Shown here: one piece after another, positions 1-12,541 of the stretch
Numbering within the stretch: position 1 is the first letter of the stretch
Layout of the letters: each line of letters begins with the position of its first letter
Source of the DNA: Macrotrachela quadricornifera
Taxonomy: Eukaryota > Rotifera > Eurotatoria > Philodinida > Philodinidae
Direction of reading: 5' to 3'
Assembly: GCA_022393335.1 (NCBI GenBank)
Contig: JAJEKB010020675.1
Location: 193,194-257,193, forward strand
DNA: 64,000 nucleotides
Notes under the pieces: model-generated
What the model saw: only the letters and a program-made list of their open reading frames with translations
What the model was told of the DNA's origin: nothing
Databases searched by the model: none
Translations under genes and position numbers: made by a program

Positions 1-1437
1 AAATATCATTAACAATTTATCCTCAGTTATTATGAAACACCCTTTATTTTTTTTTCGTAAAGTTACTAAATAATATCGACATTTTGTTTATAAAAATCTG
101 ACGCATCGTTTATGCCATTTTTTGAAATACTGATCTTCAAAAAATATATTTTAAAAATATTCGGAGAAAATTCAAATCTACATTGTTGTAGAAAGAAATG
201 TACTGCATCTTTTAACATATTATTCAATTCAATTGATTTGATAGTAAGGAAATAAATAATTAAATACTGACAAGAGAAAAAAACATAATAATTTTTTAAA
301 GCCTGAGTTGGTCATGTTGAAGAGTGTCACATATTTATTCAAAGATTGTTCAGCAAATGCTAAAGTTTTGAATCTATTAGACCAATTTTATATACTTTTT
401 CGTTTCTATTGACCAATAAGATTTGTCAAAATTTTTCATAATTATTTCGCGAGATTTTAATTGAGTCATGAGTTATTTCTTAACGCATTTCAATCGTGTA
501 AATGGCAATATTCAACTTTGATTGAAAAACAACAAATGAAAAAGGATGCTCAAGTTTGAAATTAAGATGTTATTGTTAGTTTAGAAAAATTGTCTGTAGA
601 TTTTACGCATGAAATATTCTTCGAAAAGGAATGACAATTAACCAGACGACAATCACTATTTTATACAACTAACATTACTATACAATATAATATTTTTATT
701 TTGATCAATAAGCTTTACCATTTGTCAATCAATCGTACTAAAACTCCAGCACGAATTGATTTCAAAGAACATCAGCAATAAATTTAATACCAACTTAACA
801 CCTATCAAAACGAAGTTTAGAAGTAATAAATAGTGAGAGTTATGACGACATCTGGATATAGAAAATGTATTTTCATAAGTTCGTTCGAACTGAATCTGAT
901 TTAAAATAAATATAATCAGTAATTAATATGACAATCATTAATAATTTTCAGAATTTCGAGAAGATGCGTGCAGCTTTGAAATTCTAGAAATTTCCTCAAT
1001 TCGACATCAACAAGCCGTCATGAGTCGTATCTGAAATTATTGTTTCACCTCTCAATAAAAATATTTTTGCCATCCTTTGTATATAAAACTGATGATGTAT
1101 AGTTCTTTTTGTGGTAGATGATTTTGAAGACATTTTATATATTAATAACTCACTCTCAAGAAAAAAATATGTCATATGTCATTTCATAAAATATCATATT
1201 AAAATGCACACACCATCCATATAAAAAAATAATAATTATCATGTAGATAATTACTCATGCATGATCTTTTAATTATTAGTGAAATTAAATAGAGCTTCAA
1301 AAGTGGAGTAAAAATTCTTTTCTTTATCCCTCTTTGCATTCATACTTATTCAAAGTTATTTTCTTCTTCTGCTCGTAAGTCTTTAGTAAAATTAGAATTT
1401 TTAACAAAAACAAAACTTGTTCATTAATTATTCCAAG
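1..1437. other. AT-rich intergenic region
   Basis: No open frame of convincing length or family resemblance was found on either strand. The stretch around 800-860 (AATAAATAGTGAGAGTTATG) resembles the repeat arms at 18277 and 26990, so a decayed copy of that inverted-repeat family may lie here. Confidence 0.5.
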
Positions 1438-2353
1438 ATGGTATCTAATACAGCACTATTTTGGTTATATCTTAGTTTTCTTATTCCATTCCTTATTTAT
1501 TCTTTATAATCTTCTATTTCAACAAAATTTACATCAACCACTTCATAATCATCCTATTATTCTACAACTTTTCATTGTTCTAATTACTCAAGTAACAATA
1601 TATCCATGAATCTTGTATTGGTTGAAATATGAAGGTATATGGCAAAGATCACCTATATTTTGTGAAATTTGGACATTTATTGATTGGGGACTTTATATAA
1701 TATGTACAATACATGTAGCCTGGACATCAATTGAAAGACATATTCTTATATTTTATGATAAATGGGTACAAACAAAGAAAAAGACGTTTTTTTTTATTCA
1801 TTATCTTCCTCTAATTATACTTCCTTCTTATTTGTCTTCTTTTCTATAGTGTCTTCTATTTCTTTCCACCTTCTCAAAATTTTATTTATCAATCTCGAGT
1901 TGCATGTGCTTCGCCATGTTTATTGTCAGTTTATGCAGTACGTATGTATACAAATATAGTTCATAATATATCATCCGTTCTAATAATTGTTGTTTTTAGT
2001 ATTGTTTTACTTGTTCGCACATTGTGGCAAAGATTTAGTATTTATCAACCAGCTCAATGGAGAAAATTACCGAAAAATGACAATACAATTATTATCTATT
2101 CCATTTCTTTATCTTATATTCTATTTTCCATTTACATTAGTGAATATTTTTATTTTATGTGATATACCAAGTGAAATATTTTATGATTTTTATGTACGTA
2201 TATACCTCATATCTTACCTATTTCATTTATCTTCTATTTCCTTTTGTTTGTGCATTTTCATTACCTGAACTGCGAACTAAAATTCTTCAGATTTTTCATT
2301 TGCGTCGACCAGCAAGACGTATTGGTATTAGAATATTGACGAGAGACGCTTGA
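1438..2353 (+). pseudogene. Decayed rhodopsin-like GPCR pseudogene
   Basis: The fragments are spread over all three plus frames but read in order as one seven-helix receptor. They run from an ATG at 1438 with a first hydrophobic helix, through a TM3-like segment (TSIERHILIFYDKW, a degenerate DRY-type border, near 1735) and TM5-like and TM6/7-like hydrophobic stretches, to a basic tail (LRTKILQIFHLRRPARR, near 2270-2320). A TGA at 1607-1609 sits where the frame otherwise reads through, and at least four frameshifts separate the pieces. The number of lesions argues for an old inactive paralogue rather than introns. It is not a close copy of the intact receptor at 24491. The receptor class is clear from the pattern; the ligand is unknown. 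Confidence 0.7.
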
Positions 2354-3119
2354 AATAAACCACTTTATGTTGTATATACAATATTGTTTGATGTTTATTT
2401 TTATGTTTTACTATCATTCTATAATATTATATAAACTGAAAGTTTGTAGTCAAAAAAGTTTTGTGACGAAAATAATTTAAATAGTTGTTTTTTTTCCTAT
2501 GCGAAATATGATCGATTAGAAAATATTTTTCATGATATTTGCATCTAAATCGATACGACTTTTGTACGAAGTCTCTAAAAGATAAAGAACCGATCCAAAT
2601 AAAGCAATGGATACTTTTTAGTTAAAAATACAAAGTCTTTGATGAGGTTCGACCAGTAGAATTATATAATGAATAGGGTTTATTTAAAGCTTTTTACATT
2701 AAATTATGACATCAAATAAAAAAAACTAATTAGTTCAGCTATGTATGTTCAAAAGAAGTCTATTTCGAGATGCAGAATAAGATAGCCAAACATTTGAGAC
2801 TAAATTTAATTCATTTGAAAAATGATATAATAATTCTTGACATAGACTGTTAGACTATATTAATAATTAATTTTTAGAGCTGTATTTTGACAATAAGTTA
2901 ATCAAAATCTTTGTTTCTTTGATTTTGAATAGTTTCATTCAAAAAAGCGATGACTATGGCATCAATTTACATATGAAACATCTAGAAATAATAAGTATAA
3001 ACTGAAATTATGATAAACAAATAATAGTTTCATCAATTTGTTGAAGTATATGTCATGAATCCTCGAGTTTCTCAAAAGATTAGATGATAAAGTTTTCTGT
3101 TACGGGTTCAATGCACTAG
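2354..3119. other. AT-rich intergenic region
   Basis: No gene, RNA or structured repeat could be supported here. Confidence 0.5.
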
Positions 3120-3121
3120 TA

Positions 3122-3330
3122 GCCACAACTCGCCGTGCAACCGCAGAGGGGCAAAGGCAGTAATTGTTGTTATCACCTACCCATATCCTTGGTTTGTTGG
3201 TTCGAGGGTGAGGGCGAGAACGAAATGAACTAACGAACAGAGGAACCACTCAATGAGCTGGTGAAATTATCTTGAGGAATTCCTGATCTCCATGGGGATG
3301 AGTCTCTGCGGTTGCGCGGCGAGTTGTGGC
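3122..3330. mobile_element. MITE with TA target duplication (Tc1/mariner-like)
   Basis: A 27-bp inverted repeat starts GCCACAACTCGCC at 3122 and ends GGCGAGTTGTGGC at 3330, with a TA dinucleotide directly outside each end (3120-3121 and 3331-3332). The element is 209 bp, much more GC-rich than its surroundings, and has no coding capacity. TA duplication plus short TIRs is the hallmark of Tc1/mariner-type non-autonomous elements. The assignment is by structure only. Confidence 0.8.
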
Positions 3331-4994
3331 TAACACTCGAAATTGTTCTTATTTTTATTCGATTTTATCTAAAATATTACAGTGGTAAAGTGTAGAAGTC
3401 GCACTTTAACACTTAAACTTCAAAAAAAAAATTAAAGTTAAAGTACTTCTACAATCGCTAAAAAACAACCATGTTCAAAACTTAAGTCATAATTCAGCCA
3501 CCAAACTGAGGGCGTTTGAGTACCCGCTTGGCTATCCTTGAAAGGGTACTTGGATCCTCGTTTGCTTGAGAAAATTGTGTTACTTTTCGAAACTCAAGTT
3601 GCTATATTTTTCAGGTGCTGATGAAACAGTCTTATCTCTTGCATCTCATCTATCACAGATAGATATGTACCAAAACCAAAACTTTTGGTTTTGGTAGTAT
3701 TGCTTTTGAGATATTGGTAAAGAAGCTGATTTTGAAACAATATTCCTAAAACGCCTTCCTACAATTATTCTTATATTTGTTACCTTGAAATGAGCTTCTC
3801 ACATAATAGTATATAACGATGAAAAGCAGATGTGTTCTAAAAATTATATGTTTATAATGATGAAAATGTTATGTGAAGAACGAACTACATCTTAATCTTG
3901 ACAATGCAGCCTAAAAATATAATATTTGGATAGATCAATATGGTGTTAACATTCTGAATGAAGAAAGAGAAAGATTTTCTTCGGAATAGTCTTTCAAAGA
4001 TGCCGGAGTAGAAATTAAGACTCAGAGAATGTTAGAATTTTAATGAGTTTTATAGAATTTTTTTGTAAAAAAACATTTCATTTTTCATAGATAATGTCAC
4101 CATATAGATCTGTTCATCTATGAAAGAATGAGATCAATCAAACTCATCACATTGAAGTCGATTAATGAAAAAAAAATAGTTTGTATATATGTGGAAGTTC
4201 GTGCACTGATCCAAAGTCGATAAAAATCAATCAAACGAAATTTGACAATATAGTTTCAAACTGAAAACAATCTTTCAATGCTTCTTGTTTAGTATGACTT
4301 ATTAAAAATATGGAATTTTTAGTTTTTCTGAAAAATATTGTCAATAGCGCATATAAAAAAATTTCTTTACGATAAAAACGTATCTGAAAAAGAAATCGTA
4401 CCAAAGTCGTATCTTCAAAAGTGCTTGCTTCAATTTTTTGTAGACTTAAGGTACCTCACTCAAAAATGAAATTTCCTTTTTCATCATCCAATCTCGATAA
4501 AATTTTAAGCTGAAGCATATCTTGAACCAGGCATATTATGCTAAAAAATTCAGCTCAAGACATTGAGACTGTTGAAAATTAACTTAACCTTAAACATCAA
4601 GATATAGATTTTTATGCATCATAAATTTCTCCATCATTGTAGATGCCAAAAACCTCAGACTGGTTTTAAAACGTATAAATAATAGTTGGACTAGAACTCA
4701 TTCGAGACAGATTTTTCAATTTTTAACAGTTTGTTTTAACAGAAAGCTTTTCTGGTGAAATATCAAAAAAACGAGTAGTACATTTAAAAACACTTAGTTT
4801 TTGCCAAACCTTAAATTAAAAATTTGATTATTAGATTCTCTTAAGTTGTAAAGTTAAGTATTTCTGTCATCTTAAGATCACGTTCATCTTGTTAGTTTTC
4901 TAAACATTGCGTTCGAAAATGGTAAAGAAATCCAGAAAGAATTGAATATCGAAACCAGAGATAAAACCAATTCTGGCAGCTAGTTGCGTGTACA
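3331..4994. other. Intergenic region with small palindromes
   Basis: No coding sequence was recognised. There is a loose inverted repeat at about 3386-3460 (GTAGAAGT...ACTTCTAC) and a perfect palindrome at 3668-3696. The rest is AT-rich with homopolymer runs. Confidence 0.5.
3668..3696. repeat. Perfect 14-bp inverted repeat with 1-nt loop
   Basis: TACCAAAACCAAAA is followed by one C and then its exact reverse complement. No element ends or target duplication are visible around it. Confidence 0.85.
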
Positions 4995-5023
4995 GGATTT
5001 ACTGCCGTGGGATTTACTGCCGT
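4995..5023 (+). repeat. Left candidate terminal repeat of the 16.7-kb block
   Basis: A 14-bp unit (GGATTTACTGCCGT) occurs twice with one G between the copies. The reverse complement of the same doubled unit lies at 21684-21711. The two sites match at about 27 of 29 positions and point inward like terminal inverted repeats around the transposase, DUF3987, RPA1-like and PrimPol-like genes. No convincing target-site duplication was found outside them. Confidence 0.55.
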
Positions 5024-6019
5024 AAATAATTTTTATAACGCGCCTTGTTTCAAAAAACAATTAATTAAAATCCTTGTTTCAAAAAAGAGTTAATTAAAAT
5101 AATTCGCTTCCCACCCCCCCCCCTCTGCTCTCTTTAAAGATGTAAGAGATTTACAAAAAGGAGAAATATATTGAATAGTTGTTGAATTCTTATTTTAGAG
5201 CGGCACCGTATATTTTATAATAGAAAAAAAAAATTGAATTTTATTGTTTTATACGATACAGTATTCTTGTAAAGAATGAATTTTTATATTTGAGTGATGA
5301 ATTGCGTTTTTAACGTTAATCGATAAAAAGAATGCAATAAATTGACTCTTATTATGTGGATATATGCATGCTTATTGTATGAATTTTACTGTACTAGATG
5401 AATGAAATCGTTTTATAAATCTATCAAATTTAATACTTTATGATAAATCTTATCTTTCGAAATGCAACGCAAAAAAATAGATATAGTGAATCTATTTTGT
5501 GATCGATTCTCAATTCAAAAATATAGTATTTGTTATAAAAACAATGTCGTATTTGAAATTACATAAATCAATATTTGTTGTTTATATGAATAAAAAAAAA
5601 TCCCAATTATAAAGAAAAAGAATTGGATTGATATAAAATGAGTTTTCACAAATTGATTTATCAATTTTATGGAAGATTATGCTGCAATATGTTAATCAAT
5701 ATAATTTGAGAAATGAATGCATGTATTATGTTAAATAAAATTATTTTAAAAAAAGCGATATGTTAGAAGAAAAAAATGTCAAGTAAAATCTATACAAATT
5801 ATAGGAGTTTATATTTATGCAAAACAGATTAGATAGGATATTCATTTTCTTGAAACAAATTCTTTAATAAAAATAATTGTATATCATAAAATAGTAAGAA
5901 AAAAAATATTAATATGAATGCTGAATTATTTGTTTCAGTTTGAAATTGCTCAATTATTAATACGATGTTCTTATATCTTTTAAACAAAAAAATGTATATT
6001 CGATCTTAGCGTTTGTTTA
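5024..6019. other. AT-rich non-coding region
   Basis: It contains a short tandem repeat of about 28 bp near 5042-5100 (TTGTTTCAAAAAA...AATTAAAAT, two copies) followed by a C-run at 5108-5116. No gene was recognised. Confidence 0.5.
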
Positions 6020-6910
6020 CATATATCCCATGTGCTCAACTGCGGTCAAACTGCGGCGCAGTTGCGTCGCAACTGCGATCGCACTGTGACCCGTAATTGC
6101 GAAAAACTGCGGCGCAGTTTTAGCATTTTCCGCAGTTACGCGCAACTGCGTCGCAGTTGCGGTGCAGTTGCGACGCAGTTTTGCGTAACTGCGATCGCAC
6201 TGTGACCCGTAATTGCGAAAAACTGCGGCGCAGTTACGCGCAACTGCGCCGTATTTTCAGCATTTTCCGCAGTTATGCCGCAATTGCGATAAAAAAATCG
6301 CATTTGTAACAGAAGACGCCCAGTCAATATCAGCATTTTCATAATAAATAAAAAATAAATAAAATTTAATAAATTAATAAAACTAAATAAAATCTAATAA
6401 AAATAATAAAATATAATAAAATTAATAAATTTTAACAAAATTAATAAAACTAAATAAAATTTAATAAAACTAATAAAATGTAATAATTTAATAATTAATT
6501 AATTAAATATAATAATTTAATGATTAATTAATTAAATTTAATAAATTAATAACCATTAATTAATTCATAATCATTAAATAATTATTAATTCATCACTTAA
6601 TACACCATTGCATTGATTTCTTTTTTAGAAAAAAGAATGATGCATCTTTCTCATTGTAAAAAGTTGAAATGAGATAGAATGCTTGTGACAGTTCCTTTTA
6701 TACCCCCATGCGTCAATCGAAACTACGACGACTGCGTCGCAGATGCGAACGCAACTACGCCGCAGTCAAGCGCACTGCGGACACTGTGTCGCAGTTGCGT
6801 GCAACTGCGGAGACTGCGTCGCAGTTACGCGCAACTGCGCCGCAGAATCGCGACTGCGCGCAACTGCGACGCAGTTGTCAAAAAAGTGGTGACATGGGAT
6901 GCCTTTGCAT
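6020..6910. mobile_element. Foldback element with GC-rich palindromic repeats
   Basis: The ends are inverted: ATCCCATGT near 6026 and ACATGGGAT near 6892. Inside each end lie 160-230 bp packed with short palindromes of the type AACTGCGNNGCAGTT. The left arm holds a tandem duplication of period about 116 bp (copies starting at 6071 and 6187). The middle (6330-6600) is almost pure A/T built from AATAAAATTAATAAAA units. The local composition jump and mirrored arms suggest a non-autonomous DNA element with minisatellite arms. The open frames inside are translations of repeat and are not genes. The target duplication is unclear: AT flanks both ends. Confidence 0.65.
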
Positions 6911-9835
6911 ATGTATTGTATCATGCATTTATTAATTTGTTTCTCGCTTTTTTCTTTTTAAATTAATGGATAAATATACTTTTAATGTTTCTACTTCACT
7001 ATAGAATTATAGAAATCTATGGCTAATTCCTAATAAAATGAAAACTGATATATTTACTGATTAATAAAAAAAATTAAATATATAAAAAGAGAATATTGTG
7101 TTACAGATGATGTTCATCAAGAAATTGGTTATTTTCAGAAATTTGAGATGATATTGAAAATTTTTGTTATGTTTAGAAATTTTTCTCTACAAAATGAAAA
7201 AATTATATTTGTATTCTTTTCTGTTTTTTTTTAAAGCTTTTAGTATTACTGTATTAACATCTTTGTTTCTTATAAATAAAATAATTTTACGCATTTGAGA
7301 CAACTTAATATTCCACTATTAAGTTATTAATCGGTAAATACTATACAATTTATAATAGTGTTTAATGATTATTCTGTGTATTTTGTAAGCTGGTTTTAAG
7401 AATAAAAAAACCTAGCGATAAAAATAAAATATACATTAATATTTAAAAAGAAAAGAATCTATTTTATATAACTAATATTAATATAAAAGAAGTCTATATC
7501 TATTTTTCGTATGTAAAATATACTAGTTTTATTAGTAATATTCGATCCTACTAAAGTCTTTCAGATGTAGAAGTATGCATTTTGCGCGATTTCGAAATTT
7601 CAACAGAACTAAAAAATAATAAAAATATGATGTCAAGAAGACTTATAGGTCAACCAGGATAAGGTTCATATTGCAATGACGTCATGGAATAGTCAAGTGA
7701 ATCAGTATAGAACAATATTATACATACTTTTTTTAACAAGCTCGTATAATTGATCAAAGCACTGCTAGCCTTAAAGTAAGAATAAACTACGTTAAGGTTT
7801 CATGGTTTGTTGGTATATTTATTGAAATGATATTTATGTAAATAGCTTAATAAAATAGAGCATTATTTATTTAAAATGAATTTATTCTCTGTTTCAGCTA
7901 GTCAAGCATTTATTACAATAGCTAGTAGACGATTTGCTATCGTTCTATGACAGCACTATAATATATGTTAATATTGAACAATCGACATATACGTATAAAA
8001 ATATACATGTATGGTTCTTGATAAAATCAGTAAAAAGTAATAAAATCTGAATATATCATTAGAGAGATAAAGATTAATAACTTAAATAAATACTAATTCA
8101 TTCAATAGCAGCTTTCCTCCTTGATGCTACATTAATAAAAACACTGAGGAAAATACTTAACATCAACTGTATAATTACTTATTTTTTTTTCAATAATTGT
8201 AATCCTCATATTATAAATAAGATAGTGACGACTTTTCCAAACGATTATTCACTAGTCTATTAATACTATATTTTTGTTTTGTTTATCTTTCATGTAGAAA
8301 ATTTCTTTGTTTCTTTTTTACATATACTTTATCTATTTTTTATAATTTTTATTATTATTCTTATAACCAGCATGATACTCGCATTCAAACTCTATAATAA
8401 ACAATTAAAATTTCTCCAATTTCTTAGGATAAGATTGAAAATCATTTAAACCAATCAAGTATTATTGAATATACGTTTATAGATATCAATATTGGTTTCA
8501 AGAAATATATCACATTGTTTCGCAACAGCATTTTAAAAGAAAAATATTCCCTAATAAGCATTTGGAAAAGATATTAATATTAGTAGAACACATAATATTA
8601 TATGAATGTTCAAAAAATGAAACATACTGAGTTTAATTTTGATATCATGTGTTTTACAAAAAAAATCCATTTAAAGACAATAAGATTTTACATCAACTTT
8701 TTTTTTTAGTCCTTGTAACTAATAATAGATGATAGATTATCAAACAACATTGAGAATTATTATAATTCAAATATTCTATTATGACAAACTGAATTTATAA
8801 ATAACCATTGAATAAATAAATAATTACTTCTTCTTTTCAAATTTAATATGAGCTGCACAAAATAAATGATGACAGTAGCAGATTAATAATTATTGTTTTT
8901 TAATATTTATATAGATATATATAACTATTATATGTATCATATTATAAATCAGTTCTGTCAAACATTACATATTAACTTTGAAATTCAATAATATTATAGC
9001 TGCCAATCGCCTGAAAATCTCGTAATTATACATAGTAAGCGACTCCTCTATATTAGTATTAAATATAGAATCACATTTTCTGTTTACATGAAACAATCAA
9101 TCAACAACACTAAAATAAAAAGTTTACTATATACATATAATAAATAAAAAACATAGATTACGATTATCGCAGACCATACTATCATCCTCAAATTACAATA
9201 CGTATTATTATTTCAATCAAAAATATATCAAATTTTATACAACATCATATGCTGAAAGAAATGTATATTATTTTAGTAATGAAAAAGATTCGTATAGAAA
9301 ATCATTTTTTTAGAAGAGCAAATTCACAAAAGTATTCAGTTATATTCTGTTATAATAATCTCAAGTACTATACTGCTTTATAAAAAAAGGCACTAAATTA
9401 TTAATTTATTCAACAAATAGCCATATTCATAATACTATTTTTTAATGAATATACATTTGTATATACATAATATAATATAATACTTAAATTAAAAAAATCG
9501 TTTCAATGTCCAGTACATTCCATTCTCGAATAGAACACATGTATATATATTTGCTGTGAATAATCGTATCTAGATCAATTCTCTCATCAAATAATTTAAA
9601 CAATTTCAATATAATAAAAATATTTAAAACATTATTAAAATCAATCAATATTTTTTTGCTATTTTAAATAATATGAACAAAAACTAAAAATAAAGCAAAA
9701 CATTATTTAGATTAATCTTATGTATAAAATCAATAAACTTCCTCTATAAACTTCTGTACCATACCATTTCAATTAGTTTGAATGTATATTTAATTTATAT
9801 TCAGAAAAAATAAATAGATTTATCAGTTTATTACT
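6911..9835. other. AT-rich non-coding region
   Basis: About 2.9 kb with no open frame over about 60 codons and no recognised RNA gene or repeat structure. Confidence 0.5.
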
Positions 9836-11731
9836 TTATTCAATTTTCAAATATTGAAAATAACGAAGTCCTGCACCTTTCAAAAATTTTTCTCGACTAA
9901 TCTGATTTTTTTCTAATTTATCCCATAAACGACATAATGATTCTTCAGCTATTCGAATCTTTTTTCGTCGTTTTGGTGCAGCTGCTCCTGCTTCATGTCT
10001 TTGTCTTTCATCTGATGCTAACAATTGTTCATGTTTGAACATATCAATGCACATGTAAATATCATTATGAGGTTTCGTAGATCTTTTTTTCCATCTATTA
10101 TGACGTCCTTCAAGATAATTAATTGTACGAGGATTAAGATTTCGATAGTGATTATACATTGTTGATGGAAATCTACTATTAATACCATATGTTTTATTAT
10201 GATATTCTAAAAATAAATCAATTTCTTTTTCATATAACAATGGTTTCATTGAACGTAGATATTCAATTGCTTCGGCCATATCGATTTCTGGTAATAGTGC
10301 AATTGCTGCAAAACTTCTGAACCAAATACGTAGAGATTCATCCTCTTGAAAAGCTGTTTTTAAATTCAAATTCATGAAGTTCCGAAAAAGTGCTTTTCCA
10401 TAATGAAAAAGACACCCTTTAACCTACATAAATATTAAAAAAACAATAATGTTAAACTATTACAAAATTATAAAATTTTGCTTTTTAATTCACTCTATTT
10501 TTATGGATTATATTTACAAAAATCGTATTTTATTTATAAATACTTATTTTATCTGTTTTTCTTAAATAAGTTGATATCAATTTTTTCTAAAATTTGGTTA
10601 ATGAAATAGTTTTAGAAAAGAAATAATTGAAAATGATATTCTTATATAAATAAACTTTAAATAATTGAATTTTTATCTTACTTTAACATGTGGATAATGT
10701 TTATCAAATACATTTTTTACAGCAACTTCGAAGTCAATAGTAATACATTCAAGTTGAATCATATTTGATGTTTCTTTTATTTTATTTATTAATATTGAAA
10801 ATAAATCATGATAAGTTGCTTCAAATTTATCAGCTAACAATGCAAAAACACAAGGTGTTGATAATCCTACATCAAATGCATGTATGCTGTATATTTGATA
10901 AAATATGGATGGTGAAGTATAAAACGTCCCATCTGCATACCAGAATTTTTGGAATGCTAAATATTGAATATCTTCTTGAGAGCAAAATATTAAACCTCGT
11001 TTTTCACCTAAAAGTCCATCAAATAAAAGAAATTTATCATTATTTTTAGTTAATGTGTATAATAGTGGAAGTGGAAAAGGTAAATCATCAAGTAATTTTG
11101 GTAATCGTGGTCTAATTCGTCGACGTTGTTTACTAACCGTATTTTTTAATGTCTTTATTGTAGGTAATTTTACGATTGAATCTGTTATTTTTTCTTTTGT
11201 AATCATATTTGAATAAGAGAATTCGACTATTTTATCAATTGGTTCGGAACTTGTTTGTGCTTCATGCTTTAATTTATGGCGAAGCTCCAAGAGTTTAATA
11301 TCATTTAAATCAATAAGATGATTATGGTTTTCATTTACTTTTAGTATAGTGTCATTATTTGAAATTGAAACACTTGCAGGACAATTTCCTTTGGTACATC
11401 TCCATAAAGTCGAATTTAAATTATTTTGTTTTACACAAAATCTTGCACCATGAAACACTAATTGACGTTTTCCATGCGTTGATTTAATATAACTAATATC
11501 TTTATTTGTTGATTGTGAAGCTTAATAAAAGGACAAATGTATATATATATTAAACCTCATTAGAAAATGAAAACTACAATATCTCAATATTTTTTTTAAA
11601 TAAAACGTGATTGTTTAATACATGAAACTTATTCAATACGACATATAGGATATTTATTTTGACGAATATATAAGAATAAAAATTTATAAAAATAATCACT
11701 TAATTGATTAAAGAGAAAAAAACATACCCAT
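9836..11731 (-). CDS. MULE-type transposase with FLYWCH-like zinc finger
   Basis: Three exons on the minus strand: 11731-11728, 11520-10682 and 10423-9836, with introns 11521-11727 and 10424-10681 that have GT-AG borders. The exons sum to 1431 nt, exactly 476 codons plus stop. The N-terminal part has a FLYWCH-like finger (WRCTKGNCPASV, then NENHNH). The MULE core follows with a probable DDE triad: Asp in WYADGTFY, Asp in ITIDFEVA, and Glu in NYLEGRHNRW. A GCLFHYGKALFR motif spans the second splice junction, which supports the intron. The tail is basic (PKRRKKIR). The four-base first exon (ATG plus one base) is the weakest part. MULE transposases cut and paste DNA at terminal inverted repeats; FLYWCH fingers bind DNA or protein. 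It diverges from the DUF3987 gene. An intact triad and frame mean it is either active or domesticated. Confidence 0.85.
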
Positions 11732-12541
11732 TTCATTTGTAGTGGTAAACGATATATTGTATTAATTTCTTAAATAAAAAAAAAGATTAAGCATAAACAT
11801 AGAGTATATTAAATAGATCTAATCTCTACCTTTTTTTTAAATTCTTAATTAATAAATAAATTGTAATTTATAAAACTGTTTTTCTTATAATGAATGACTT
11901 TTTTTTTTGAAATACAACATATTATATATATAATAATTTGATATCCATTGAAATATATGATCTCAATCAATTATCGGATAGAAATGATGAGGAAGTAATA
12001 CTAAAAATAAATCGATTCAGTGATATACTATAAAGTAATCAATGTAATCGTGAATATAACTTTTTGAAGATTCTTCTTTTACATATGGAATAATATAATT
12101 ATTCATTAGTAATAAATTTTAGTTCTGTCATTAAGAAAAAAATGAATTATGCTCAATTTTTTTATGATATATTAGTTTTATTTTTATAATAAATTCTTTT
12201 TTATTATCTCTTTCATCTACTCTATTATTTAACAATACATGAAATTAACTGTTCTTATGATATCACTATATATGATTTATAGAGACAAATAATTTTCATA
12301 TTTACCTAAATAAATATATATATTTATCTATAGATTTAATAAATTATTGTGCTCATCTTTTTTCCCTCCTATTTACTATTTGAGTTAATGTTAATTACAT
12401 AAGCACTTGGCGCCGTCTTTTATTCAAAAAAAAAAGATTCACTTTTAATCATTTCACGTCCACTGTTGATCGTTTGGTTGGAGTAAGAGTTGATTTATCA
12501 TTTTCATTAATGCTTATTTATATTATTGATAATAGAAAAAT
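11732..12541. promoter_or_regulatory. Divergent intergenic region
   Basis: About 810 bp separates the start codons of the minus-strand transposase and the plus-strand DUF3987 gene, so both promoters should lie here. It is very AT-rich with long T and A runs. No specific promoter element can be assigned from sequence alone, and a small upstream DUF3987 exon cannot be excluded. Confidence 0.4.

Noticed and set aside
6136..6966. Open frames with Arg/Cys/Ala-rich products on both strands
   Set aside because: They are translations of the GC-rich palindromic repeat and have no independent support.
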